Positions 15,891 to 23,208 of a stretch of DNA of 24,498 bases are shown piece after piece. Position 1 is the stretch's first letter. Each line of letters opens with the position of its first letter. A model generated the notes under the pieces. That model was given only the letters and a program-made list of their open reading frames with translations, searched no databases and was not told the DNA's origin. The DNA lies in the NCBI GenBank assembly GCA_964535155.1, contig CAZHSR010000009.1, positions 1 to 24,498 on the forward strand. Direction: 5' to 3'. Position numbers and translations under genes: made by a program. This DNA comes from JAGPFW01 sp964535155. GTDB taxonomy: Bacteria; Patescibacteriota; WWE3; UBA101185; UBA10185.

Positions 15891-18129
15891 ACAATTTATT
15901 GGAACTTTTTCTGCCTTGCTTTTTATAGGGGCTTTTTTTGTTTCCAATTCGGCTTTGGCAAGTACAAAATTTGACCATTATAAAAAGTACTTTAAGGATT
16001 TAGGATTTTCGGTTGTGAGGCCAGAATATGAACCTCTGGAAGAGTATGCTCAATTTCTAAAGGAGTTAAGTTCTATAATTCCTGTTCAGTTGGAGAAAGA
16101 ATCTATTTTGCCTGAATCAGAAGAGCTTTCCTCCGCGGAAGACTTGGCAGACCCCTTGGAATTTTATGAGCAAAAGCAAAAGATTAAATCGGAAGATTGG
16201 CAAATTTTGTTTGCCTCAGATAAAGTAAAGGATTTTTCTTTAACAAATACGATTTTAATTTGCGATGTTGCTTATGCTAATAGCGAATTTTCTTGTAATG
16301 CTTTTAGTGTAGCCTCAAAATCGGACTTAATAAGGCCGCAAAAAATTGCGGAGGGCCCTCAAGATCAGGCAATCCACTTTGGGGAAGGCTTTACAAAAGG
16401 AAAACAAATTATAATTATTCCCGAGCAAAATTTATATGTTCCTTCTTTCCAACAAAAAACCACCGAATTTCTTAAATCTTATGCAAAATCCTTAGAGTTT
16501 AAGTATTCTTATGATGCCGAAGCCTCTAAATCAAGCTCGTTTGATTTTGTAAAATCTTGGGGAATAGAAACTTTTTTATACGCCCTCTCCTTTTTTGCTT
16601 TTGTTTTAATCTTTAAAAATTTTTTAATTACTTTGGTAAATTCTCCCAAAGATTTCCTGAAAAAAGAAACTTATGCTTCCCTATATAAAAAGGCAATCTC
16701 ACTACTTAAGGAAAATCAAAAAATCCTGTTATATTCCGTAATTTGTGGTACGGCACTTCTTCCTTTTGTTCTGGTAATTACAAAATATACACTTGGTTCT
16801 GCACTTAATTCTCAGCAACTCAACGATATTTTTAAATTAGCTTCAAATCCTTCCCTTTGGAGAGCTAGTTTTCCATATATTAGTAAAACTTCTTATGTTT
16901 TCTATGCTTATATAGTTTTGTGGGCTTTTCTAGTGAGTTTATACGCCCTTCCTTTTGCTGTCGAATTACTTGAAATTTCTCTGGTCAAAATTTTTGCATG
17001 TAAAAAGCTGTCAAATGTCTACAAGGGATTATCCCTTGCTTTGCTTTCTCTGGGGCTGTTTTTAAGCATTGTGACAAACCTCCCTTCCATGCTTCCGCTC
17101 TTAATAACTCTGCTAATCTTTACACTTTACTTACTGCATTTTCACTTGAAATCAGGCTTAACCTTTACAGGAAAGGAAAAAATCGTTTCGTTTGCTACCC
17201 TTACTCTTGTTTTAGCCCTTGGCCTAGGAATAAATTTTTATAATGCCAAAAAGCCTGTCCCAGAAAGGACGCAAGCCCTAATAGGCGTGGATGATTCGGT
17301 TGTAATGTTGCCTTATAAAAAAATTCATTCTCAAGAAGCGTTTTTTGAGCCTATGTTACTGGAAAATTTTGAGCATCCCTTGTTTATTGACGACCTGCTT
17401 GTTTATCATCCAAATTACGCTGAGATTCAGAATAAAAAATTGAATTCAAAAGCGGCAGTTTCTGGAGATTTTCTTTTAATGGGAATGGATCCCAAAGATT
17501 ATAAAAAGGCGGTGTTAAGTTTGCCTAATTTAAGGAAAGTGCTTGTTCAAGAGGAGTTTTCAGCGTTTATCTATCCCTCTAGGTTTAAGTATGATTTTGG
17601 CGCGACTTATTCTTTGAATTTAAGCCTGACCTGTTCCCCGGAAATTAAGGAAAAATCGGTGGAGTTGTTGGTCCATTATTTGGAGGACTCAAAGCTTTCT
17701 ACAAAAGAAATTGATTTGCTGGTCTTTCCTGGTTGTTTAGATACCGAGACCATAGATTTTAGTTTGCCTATAGATATGCCTTACATCCCATCGGATGAGC
17801 TTTTGCTGGAAATAAAAGATTTGCCTCAAGAATTAAAAGTTGAGTCTTTGGAATTTTTTGTAAACGAAAATGCTGTCGTTATGCAATTTTTGAAGTTTGC
17901 TAACAAGCGAGAGATTTTGGTATCTTCCCTTAGTGCTTCCCCCAAAAGAGTTTTGCAGGTTTTCACTTATGGTTTGCCAAAGGAAAAAGATTTTTCTAGA
18001 AAGCTTGGGGAGGAATTTGACTTAGGTACTTTAGCAACCGAGTTAAAGCACCAAGGGTTTGTAAAAAATCCCTTTATTTTGTGGTCAACTGATTCTGCGG
18101 TTTTGATAAGAAATGAGAATATAAAGTAG
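15868..18129 (+). CDS. Large exported membrane protein, unrecognised family
   Basis: The 753-residue protein begins with a clear signal peptide (basic start, hydrophobic core 10-25, SNSALA with cleavage after A31). A soluble outside domain of about 190 residues follows. A central membrane region (about residues 230-460) has about seven helices with two amphipathic loops, and a C-terminal region of about 290 residues is probably outside as well. The C-terminal part is strand-rich with scattered charged motifs and a single Cys pair (about C591 and C618) that might be a disulfide. I recognise no enzyme motif. Position next to GT-C-like genes suggests a role in envelope glycan assembly or export, but this is a guess. 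AAAGGA at 15854-15859 gives a good ribosome site 8 nt before the ATG, so this internal start uses Shine-Dalgarno initiation. It is convergent with hepT, with 11 nt between them. Confidence 0.7.
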   Translation: MKNFLKNKQFIGTFSALLFIGAFFVSNSALASTKFDHYKKYFKDLGFSVVRPEYEPLEEYAQFLKELSSIIPVQLEKESILPESEELSSAEDLADPLEFYEQKQKIKSEDWQILFASDKVKDFSLTNTILICDVAYANSEFSCNAFSVASKSDLIRPQKIAEGPQDQAIHFGEGFTKGKQIIIIPEQNLYVPSFQQKTTEFLKSYAKSLEFKYSYDAEASKSSSFDFVKSWGIETFLYALSFFAFVLIFKNFLITLVNSPKDFLKKETYASLYKKAISLLKENQKILLYSVICGTALLPFVLVITKYTLGSALNSQQLNDIFKLASNPSLWRASFPYISKTSYVFYAYIVLWAFLVSLYALPFAVELLEISLVKIFACKKLSNVYKGLSLALLSLGLFLSIVTNLPSMLPLLITLLIFTLYLLHFHLKSGLTFTGKEKIVSFATLTLVLALGLGINFYNAKKPVPERTQALIGVDDSVVMLPYKKIHSQEAFFEPMLLENFEHPLFIDDLLVYHPNYAEIQNKKLNSKAAVSGDFLLMGMDPKDYKKAVLSLPNLRKVLVQEEFSAFIYPSRFKYDFGATYSLNLSLTCSPEIKEKSVELLVHYLEDSKLSTKEIDLLVFPGCLDTETIDFSLPIDMPYIPSDELLLEIKDLPQELKVESLEFFVNENAVVMQFLKFANKREILVSSLSASPKRVLQVFTYGLPKEKDFSRKLGEEFDLGTLATELKHQGFVKNPFILWSTDSAVLIRNENIK

Positions 18130-18140
18130 CAAGACTCGTT

Positions 18141-18470
18141 CTATTTAAGAATTTTTTCACACAAATCAAGAAGAATTGGTAAATCCTGCTCAATTGTTTT
18201 CCAGACCACTTCCAAATTTATTTCGCCGTAATCGTGAATCAACTTATTTCTCATTCCTATAGATTGTTCCACGGGAAAATCAGTCTCTTTGGCAAAATCC
18301 TTATCGATTTTCCTTGAGGCCTCCCCAATAATTTCAAAATTCCTAATTACTGCATCTTGTGTAAGGCTGTCTTCCTGAAAATCTTCAAATTCCATGCCAT
18401 CAACATAGGAAATAATCTTATTTGTCGATTGATAAATGTCTTCTATGTAAACTAAATTATCTTTCTTCAT
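18141..18470 (-). CDS. hepT: HepT-type HEPN RNase toxin (DUF86)
   Basis: The 109-residue minus-strand protein fits the DUF86/HepT family in length and motifs. NFEIIGEASRKI (44-55) is the conserved second-helix segment, and MRNKLIHDYGEIN (73-85) carries the canonical RX4HXY motif (R74, H79, Y81). In studied systems HepT is an RNase that cuts RNA as a dimer, and the Tyr of this motif is AMPylated by MntA to silence it. All required residues are present, so it is probably active. The start overlaps the mntA end by 14 nt, with antitoxin first and toxin second, the reverse of the other HEPN/MNT pair in this window. Confidence 0.88.
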   Translation of the reverse strand: MKKDNLVYIEDIYQSTNKIISYVDGMEFEDFQEDSLTQDAVIRNFEIIGEASRKIDKDFAKETDFPVEQSIGMRNKLIHDYGEINLEVVWKTIEQDLPILLDLCEKILK

Positions 18471-18747
18471 ATAAAGGCACTAAATCTTGATACACATAGG
18501 GTTCAACCCTTTTTTTAAGACTTTTTCTCAAGACCAAGTCTAATTTACCAGGGATTGCTTTGTTTAACCTCTCTTCAATGCGAACAAGTTCAAATAGGGA
18601 TTTCACATCGGAAAATTCTACCAATAGATCCACATCACTATTTAAAGTCTGCTCACCTCTTGCAACAGAGCCAAAAACCCCTAAATAGGTGATGTCGTTT
18701 TGATTGCAAACTTCCTTAAGTTTTTCTTTATTCACTTCTAATGTCAT
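18457..18747 (-). CDS. mntA: MntA-type nucleotidyltransferase antitoxin
   Basis: The 96-residue minus-strand protein has GSVARGEQTLNSDVD, a perfect GSX10DXD signature (G26, S27, D38, D40), and a third Asp in KLDLVL (D70). Length and motifs match MntA, which transfers AMP from ATP to the RX4HXY Tyr of HepT. The ATG at 18747 is preceded at 6 nt by TATAAT on the same strand, predicting a leaderless mRNA. It is divergent from the GT-C-like gene at 18813 across 65 nt that hold both -10 elements. Start choice is firm because little room exists upstream and the family N-terminus is short. Confidence 0.88.
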   Translation of the reverse strand: MTLEVNKEKLKEVCNQNDITYLGVFGSVARGEQTLNSDVDLLVEFSDVKSLFELVRIEERLNKAIPGKLDLVLRKSLKKRVEPYVYQDLVPLYEER

Positions 18748-18753
18748 GCATTA

Positions 18754-18759
18754 ATTATA
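18754..18759 (-). promoter_or_regulatory. -10 TATAAT for mntA-hepT
   Basis: On the minus strand TATAAT is 6 nt before the mntA ATG, with the same spacing as in the HEPN-MNT pair. Confidence 0.45.
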
Positions 18760-18800
18760 TAAGAAAAACTAAAGAATTTCCTTTATATGCTCTAGCAAGT

Positions 18801-18806
18801 TAAAAT
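18801..18806 (+). promoter_or_regulatory. -10-like TAAAAT for the GT-C-like gene
   Basis: TAAAAT lies 6 nt before the GTG start at 18813. No clear -35 or Shine-Dalgarno sequence is seen. Confidence 0.4.
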
Positions 18807-18812
18807 AAACAA

Positions 18813-20249
18813 GTGAAAAACTTTTTTACAATCACCATCCTTTCAACAGCAATCTTCTTTTTTTCTTGGATTATTCCCTATAAGACAGGCATAAATACAC
18901 TTGCAATTCAATCGGAAGACACCTTGCCCGCAATTTTTATTCCCGTTGCAATATTAAAAGAGGGGACTATTTTTTTGGATTCATATTACGACATGTTAAT
19001 TTCCCGTTATCCTCAACCAGATGATAAGGATCAAAAGTTGGGTTTGGTGCCTTACTATTTGCGAAAAACGGAAGCAGGGCATTTTGTTGCAGCCTTTCCC
19101 ATTATTACGCCTTTGTTAGCTCTGCCAATTTATTTTTTCCCAGTACTCTTTGGAATGCCCATAAATTGGCAAAATCTTGAGATTTTAGCAAGCCTTTCTT
19201 CTGCTTTTATAATGGCTCTCTCGGGTGGGTTTCTGTATTTGTTGTTGAAGAAGCATTTCTTCACCGAAGAATCTTCCGCCGAAAAGCCCCTCGAAAAGCC
19301 CCTTTGGAAACAAAAATCCTTTCTGCTTACTGCAATTTACCTTTTTGCGACAATAAATTATGCCCATATTTCCCAAGCACTTTGGCAACATGGCACTGTT
19401 CAGCTTTTTACAATTTTGGCTTTGCTTGCATATTATGACAAAATGCACTTTTTATTAGGATTATCCTTTGGATTAATGTTTCTTTCCCGCCCCACATCCG
19501 GAATTCCAGTTGTTTTAATAGGCGGTTTGGTAATACTTCAAGTATTTTTAAAGGGACATACACTTTCTTGTGACATTACGAACAAAGTGAGTCGTGGAAC
19601 AAGAAAGTTTGTATGTCCCTTTTTTAAAATACTTTTAGGTATTGCCATCCCAGCCCTCTTCTTCCTTTGGTACAACTCCACCTTTTATGGAACCATCGCC
19701 AATCAAGGTTATTCCAGTCAAATCCTCACCGAATGGCAAGGTCGCTTTCCTGAAGGGTTTTTAGGCCTTTGGATTTCCCCCAGCAAAGGCATTCTCATTT
19801 ATTCCCCAATTTTCATTTTCTCCCTTATTGGCGCCTATCTCGCCTTAAAAAACTGGAAACAAAATTCGCCAAAAAGCTTAGAATATGCCACATTTATTGG
19901 CATTATCCTTTTACACATTTTAGTTTTAGGCTTTTGGAAGCATTGGTACGGTGGATGGTCCTTTGGTTATCGCATGGCTTCCGACATTTTGCCCTTCCTG
20001 ATTTTGCTCTTGGTCCCTCTTGTGCAATCTACCCATTTTGTGCGTTTTAAGAAGGCTTTTTTTACTCTGCTAACAATCTCTATTTTAGCTCAACTTATGG
20101 GAGTAATCTTTTACGATGGGATTTGGCACGCTGCTTACGATGATGGTTTTAGAGATACAGCATGGCTTTGGTCTTTAAAAGATAGCGAACTTGCTTTCAA
20201 CTTTCGTAGAACTCTAGTAAAATTTGGTTTTCGCCAATCTCCTTTTTAA
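18813..20249 (+). CDS. GT-C-like multi-pass membrane glycosyltransferase
   Basis: The 478-residue protein has about ten membrane helices. Its first outside loop contains SEDTLPA (34-40). Near the end comes HWYGGWSFGYRMASDILPF (about 376-394), a motif common in GT-C-like proteins of CPR and other bacteria that use lipid-linked sugars. Helix one (3-20) anchors the N-terminus. Residues 247-270 (GHTLSCDITNK to VCPF) are encoded by a palindromic insert between two membrane helices, in a basic loop. A small 12-nt duplication at 19281-19304 encodes EKPL twice. The start is GTG at 18813, chosen because similarity to a first helix begins at once and a -10-like hexamer lies 6 nt upstream. Donor and acceptor are unknown. 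Confidence 0.72.
   Translation: MKNFFTITILSTAIFFFSWIIPYKTGINTLAIQSEDTLPAIFIPVAILKEGTIFLDSYYDMLISRYPQPDDKDQKLGLVPYYLRKTEAGHFVAAFPIITPLLALPIYFFPVLFGMPINWQNLEILASLSSAFIMALSGGFLYLLLKKHFFTEESSAEKPLEKPLWKQKSFLLTAIYLFATINYAHISQALWQHGTVQLFTILALLAYYDKMHFLLGLSFGLMFLSRPTSGIPVVLIGGLVILQVFLKGHTLSCDITNKVSRGTRKFVCPFFKILLGIAIPALFFLWYNSTFYGTIANQGYSSQILTEWQGRFPEGFLGLWISPSKGILIYSPIFIFSLIGAYLALKNWKQNSPKSLEYATFIGIILLHILVLGFWKHWYGGWSFGYRMASDILPFLILLLVPLVQSTHFVRFKKAFFTLLTISILAQLMGVIFYDGIWHAAYDDGFRDTAWLWSLKDSELAFNFRRTLVKFGFRQSPF
19540..19634 (+). repeat. 95-nt imperfect palindrome inserted in frame in the GT-C-like gene
   Basis: The left arm (19540-19571) and right arm (19599-19634) are near-perfect inverted repeats. 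Both contain AAAGGGACATACA, CTTTCTTGT and an AAGTATTTT outer end, with only small indels between them, around a 27-nt loop. The element keeps the reading frame and adds about 24-32 residues to a loop between membrane helices. It resembles, in principle, the palindromic elements that insert in frame in Rickettsia genes. No transposase is present nearby. Confidence 0.75.
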
Positions 20250-20256
20250 ATTTTGG

Positions 20257-20262
20257 TAGAAT
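20257..20262 (+). promoter_or_regulatory. -10-like TAGAAT for the GT2 gene
   Basis: TAGAAT lies 6 nt before the ATG at 20269 and 7 nt after the previous stop. No Shine-Dalgarno sequence is visible. Confidence 0.35.
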
Positions 20263-20268
20263 ACCCTT

Positions 20269-21171
20269 ATGAAAGCACTTACCATAATCCTTTGCGCCTA
20301 CAACGACTCCGATTATATTAAAGACTGTCTTAACAACCTAAAATCCATTATAGATACTGCAAATTTTCCTATAGAAGTAATTATTAAAAATAACACATCT
20401 CCAAAAGACTCTGCCCCAATAATTGAATCAGAATTCCCTTGGATAAAGCTTATAAAGGGGGCAAATGTTGGTCTTTCAAAAGCTTATAATATGGCTTTAG
20501 ACCAAGCCTCTCACGAATTTATCCTTTTCCTTGGAACTGACGCCTTTCCAGAAAAAGAAACCATAACTGGTCTTGTTGATTATTTTGAAACTCATCCCGA
20601 AGTGGGTGCTGCAACTTGTAAGCTTATCCTATCCGATGGGAACTTAGACATGGATGCTCATAGAGCCTTTCCAACTCCTTGGATTTCTTTTACAAAATTA
20701 ACAGGTTTAAACAAACTTTTTCCAAATTCCGCCTTTTTTAATGGTTATTTTATGCCAGATAAAAATTTGGAAGAGCCTCATGAAATTGACCTTTTAATTT
20801 CGCATTTTATGTTTACTCGAAAAAGTTTATTAGAAGAAATTGGCGGTTTTGATGAAAATTTCTTTTTGTACGGCGAAGATGTGGATATTTGTTACAGAAT
20901 AAAGCAGGCAGGATGGAAAATTATGTACCTTCCGCAGTGGAGTGCAAAGCACTTAAAAGGGGCTTCCTTGGGAATTAGGAAAACAACAAGGGAGCAGTTT
21001 AAACAGCCCTTAAAGCATAGGTTGAAAATGCAAAGGCTTTCGGCTCAGGCAATGGAATTGTTTTTGAAAAAGCATTATGTAGGGAAGTATCCAAAATTTA
21101 TCGTTTATTTAATGGTTTTTTCTACAAAAGTCTTGGGATGGGTTCGGGTTGTGTTGGAGAGTTTAAAATAG
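20269..21171 (+). CDS. Glycosyltransferase family 2 (rhamnosyltransferase-like)
   Basis: The 300-residue protein begins MKALTIILCAYNDSDYI. It carries GANVGLSKAYNMAL (64-77) and the FLFLN-PD-type metal site in the altered form LFLGTDAFP (87-94). The late motif GGFDENFFLYGEDVDICYRI (about 197-216) is the ED-rich acceptor segment of rhamnosyltransferase-like GT2 enzymes. The usual nucleotide-binding Asp (VDN) reads IKNN at 39-42, so the uridine/thymidine contact may differ. A C-terminal hydrophobic stretch (about 275-297) may anchor it to the membrane. It is likely to extend a surface glycan. The gene stands alone between the GT-C-like gene and the VapBC-like pair, with its own -10-like hexamer. 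Confidence 0.8.
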   Translation: MKALTIILCAYNDSDYIKDCLNNLKSIIDTANFPIEVIIKNNTSPKDSAPIIESEFPWIKLIKGANVGLSKAYNMALDQASHEFILFLGTDAFPEKETITGLVDYFETHPEVGAATCKLILSDGNLDMDAHRAFPTPWISFTKLTGLNKLFPNSAFFNGYFMPDKNLEEPHEIDLLISHFMFTRKSLLEEIGGFDENFFLYGEDVDICYRIKQAGWKIMYLPQWSAKHLKGASLGIRKTTREQFKQPLKHRLKMQRLSAQAMELFLKKHYVGKYPKFIVYLMVFSTKVLGWVRVVLESLK

Positions 21172-21187
21172 CTTGTTAAATTTGTAA

Positions 21188-21206
21188 ATTCTATTTTAAG
21201 TAGAAT
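21188..21206 (+). terminator. Weak hairpin after the GT2 gene
   Basis: ATTCTA (21188-21193) and TAGAAT (21201-21206) form a 6-bp AT-only stem with a 7-nt loop, followed by a T-rich stretch (21209-21223). The stem is weak; it may slow or end transcription of the GT2 gene. Confidence 0.25.
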
Positions 21207-21264
21207 CTGTTTTCCTTTTGTTTCGGCAAATCCCCGTAAATGTCCTCCAAAATTGTGCAAAAAA

Positions 21265-21293
21265 TCTAGTCTAAATAGAATTTTGGTACTAGA
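21265..21293 (+). promoter_or_regulatory. Inverted repeat overlapping the antitoxin promoter, possible operator
   Basis: TCTAGT (21265-21270) and ACTAGA (21288-21293) are inverted repeats 17 nt apart. The right arm overlaps the -35 candidate TAGACA (21290-21295), where an autoregulating antitoxin could bind. The arms are only 6 bp, so this is tentative. Confidence 0.25.
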
Positions 21294-21317
21294 CAGAATT
21301 TACTTAGATGTTACAAT
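21290..21317 (+). promoter_or_regulatory. Promoter TAGACA-16-TACAAT for the VapBC-like pair
   Basis: TAGACA (21290-21295) and TACAAT (21312-21317) are 16 nt apart, and the ATG at 21325 follows 7 nt after the -10. This supports 21325 as the true start rather than any earlier codon. Confidence 0.45.
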
Positions 21318-21324
21318 TCATATT

Positions 21325-21486
21325 ATGAAGCCTGTGAAGCCTGCCAAAAAAGTACAAAAAACTAAACGAAAGAAAACTCTTACTATAGAAGAATTGGTTA
21401 AAAGAGTTTCCGGTGTTTTTGGTGATGACTCTGGGAGAGTTATTACTAATGCCGAAGTTCTCAAAATGTTAAAAGAATACCCGTAG
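21325..21486 (+). CDS. Small basic protein, putative antitoxin of the PIN toxin
   Basis: The 53-residue protein has a Lys/Pro-rich basic head (residues 1-17) and a short helical part, TIEELVKRVSGVF, then RVITNAEVLKML. I recognise no standard DNA-binding fold such as AbrB or ribbon-helix-helix with certainty, but size, charge and position 20 nt before a PIN-domain gene fit an antitoxin. The ATG at 21325 was chosen because TACAAT lies 7 nt upstream; a longer frame from a TTG at 21253 would run through the promoter. The basic head could bind DNA and the C-terminal half could wrap the toxin. Confidence 0.55.
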   Translation: MKPVKPAKKVQKTKRKKTLTIEELVKRVSGVFGDDSGRVITNAEVLKMLKEYP

Positions 21487-21506
21487 TATTTCCATTACTT
21501 AAATAT

Positions 21507-21953
21507 ATGTCTATTTATCTTGACTCCAGTTTTGTGGTTGCTTTATTGCATAAAAACCATGAGAAACACCCTCTTGCTGAGGAGTACTTTCTCACACTAA
21601 AAAATTCTGCAAGCACAGTATATCTCTCTATGTTAACTATAGATGAAGCTTGGTATATTCTGTATAAACAAGGTCTTCCTCCAAGGAAATCTATTTCTCT
21701 CTTTACACAGGAGTTTATGAAGATACTTGAGGATTTTTTGTTAACTGGGAAAATACGCTTTCCGGAGAATGAAGCTAACAAGGAAATTCTAAAAACAGCC
21801 CTTAAAGCTTCCATTAAGTATAACCTCCGCCCCAGAGACGCCTTCCATTATTCCTATGCCAAAAACCTAAAAGCCAATCTTTACACCTTAGATCAAGACT
21901 TCACCAAAACCAATTTACCCGTAACTCTTTTATACAAGGCTTTGTCAAAATAA
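21507..21953 (+). CDS. PIN-domain RNase, VapC-like toxin
   Basis: The 148-residue protein has the acidic residues of a PIN nuclease in order: D6 in IYLDSSFVV, E47 in TIDEAW, D111 in RPRDAFHYSYA and D129/D131 in LDQDF. These would hold Mg2+ for single-strand RNA cleavage, as in VapC toxins. The RPRDAFHYSYA helix is typical of the family. Length is normal, and all catalytic residues are present, so it should be active. It follows the small basic gene by 20 nt on the same strand, the usual antitoxin-then-toxin order. Confidence 0.82.
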   Translation: MSIYLDSSFVVALLHKNHEKHPLAEEYFLTLKNSASTVYLSMLTIDEAWYILYKQGLPPRKSISLFTQEFMKILEDFLLTGKIRFPENEANKEILKTALKASIKYNLRPRDAFHYSYAKNLKANLYTLDQDFTKTNLPVTLLYKALSK

Positions 21954-21981
21954 TATGTCATTTATTACAAATACTTTCCTG

Positions 21982-21987
21982 TATAAT
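21982..21987 (+). promoter_or_regulatory. -10 TATAAT upstream of the last glycosyltransferase cluster
   Basis: A perfect TATAAT lies 21 nt before the ATG at 22009 and 29 nt after the PIN gene stop. Unlike the other unit heads here it would leave a leader of about 14 nt. No convincing -35 was found. Confidence 0.35.
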
Positions 21988-22008
21988 AGCCCTAGCCCAT
22001 AAAAATTT

Positions 22009-23205
22009 ATGTCTGAAGAACAAAAATACAACATAATCTGCCTTTCAAATCAGCTTTGGGATTTTCCCAATTGGACAAATAAGCGACATGTTATGTCTAG
22101 AATGGCAAAGCAGGGTCATAAAGTTTTATTTGTAGATCCGCCAATAAACCTTGGAAGGGTTTTTATGCGTCAGGTTTTGCGAGGTCACTGGAGTTTAAAA
22201 CGGATTTTTACCCAACTGAAAAAGTCGGAATGTGGCGCACTTGTTTATACTCCAATAAATGCTATTCCTATTACTGCCTTAACAGCGAAACTCCACTCGC
22301 TTCGCATTAAAAAGTTGACTAGAAAACATCTTTCTCAAGAAAATAAAACTTTACTGTGGATTTATCATGTGGAAATAGCTCATGTGCCAACTTATGTCTC
22401 CACAATTCCACATGATTTACTTATTTATGATTGTGTTGACAACTACGAAGGCTTCCCAAGAAATAATACTCCTGCCAAAAAAGCAAAAGTTAGAGCTAAG
22501 GAAAAGTATTTGGCGACAAATGCAAAAGCAGTCTTTGCAACTGCACCTGGTCTTGTTGATAAGTTAAAGCAGTACAACCAAAATGTTTATTTCACACCAA
22601 ATGTGGGGGATTACAAAAAGTTTTTTGATGTACGTAATAAAATTAAGGAGCTCCCAAAGGATTTAGAAAACATCCCTCGCCCCAGAGTTGGTTTCACAGG
22701 CGCTTTAGACGAATATAAATTTGATGCAAAATTAATGGCTTTAATTGCAGAAAGAAATCCTCATATTTCGTTTGTTTTAATTGGTCAAATTGCTTTGCAA
22801 GACAGAAAGGCTGATTTATCCTCTCTGGAGCTAGATCAATTTAACAATATTTACTTTTTGGGTCATAAATCTTACGAGACCTTGGAAAATTATTATGCGG
22901 GATTTGACGGTTACATTATCCCCTACGAATTAAATGAGTATACAGTTGGAGGGTGCTTCCCTGTAAAATTTCACGATGCTTTAGCAGCAGGCCTCCCAAC
23001 AGTTGTAACAGACCTCCCCGCTTATGCGCCATTTAAAGATGTTTCGTATGTTACAAAAACTCATGACGAATTTGCGGAAGCAGTAAAAAAGTCTTTAATT
23101 GAGGATGATAAAGATAAAATTGAGGCTAGACAAAAAGTAGCGCAACAAAATGATTGGGATGGCAAAGTTCAGACTATGCTGAAAATCGTGTCTGAGAATT
23201 TATAA
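22009..23205 (+). CDS. GT-B glycosyltransferase (TuaH/GT1-like)
   Basis: This 398-residue protein opens with NIICLSNQLWDFPNWTNKRHVM (pieces at residues 8-29) and has YDCVDNYEGF (140-149), a segment typical of TuaH-like glycosyltransferases. It then has FTPNVGDYKKF (195-205), RVGFTGALDEYKFD (226-239) for the start of the donor domain, and FPVKFHDALAAGLPTVVTD (317-335) as the donor-binding loop. No membrane helix or signal peptide is present, so it should work at the cytoplasmic side. In related clusters these enzymes build repeating units of surface polymers. It heads a three-gene run; the next gene begins 3 nt after its stop. Confidence 0.8.
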   Translation: MSEEQKYNIICLSNQLWDFPNWTNKRHVMSRMAKQGHKVLFVDPPINLGRVFMRQVLRGHWSLKRIFTQLKKSECGALVYTPINAIPITALTAKLHSLRIKKLTRKHLSQENKTLLWIYHVEIAHVPTYVSTIPHDLLIYDCVDNYEGFPRNNTPAKKAKVRAKEKYLATNAKAVFATAPGLVDKLKQYNQNVYFTPNVGDYKKFFDVRNKIKELPKDLENIPRPRVGFTGALDEYKFDAKLMALIAERNPHISFVLIGQIALQDRKADLSSLELDQFNNIYFLGHKSYETLENYYAGFDGYIIPYELNEYTVGGCFPVKFHDALAAGLPTVVTDLPAYAPFKDVSYVTKTHDEFAEAVKKSLIEDDKDKIEARQKVAQQNDWDGKVQTMLKIVSENL

Positions 23206-23208
23206 TCT

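Noticed and set aside
21253..21324. Upstream TTG start for the small antitoxin candidate
   Set aside because: The extension would include the -35 and -10 elements; the ATG at 21325 follows TACAAT by 7 nt.
22284..22304. GCGAA...TTCGC inverted repeat in the TuaH-like gene, considered as another palindromic element
   Set aside because: The stem is only 5 bp and lies in normally conserved coding sequence; nothing suggests an insertion.
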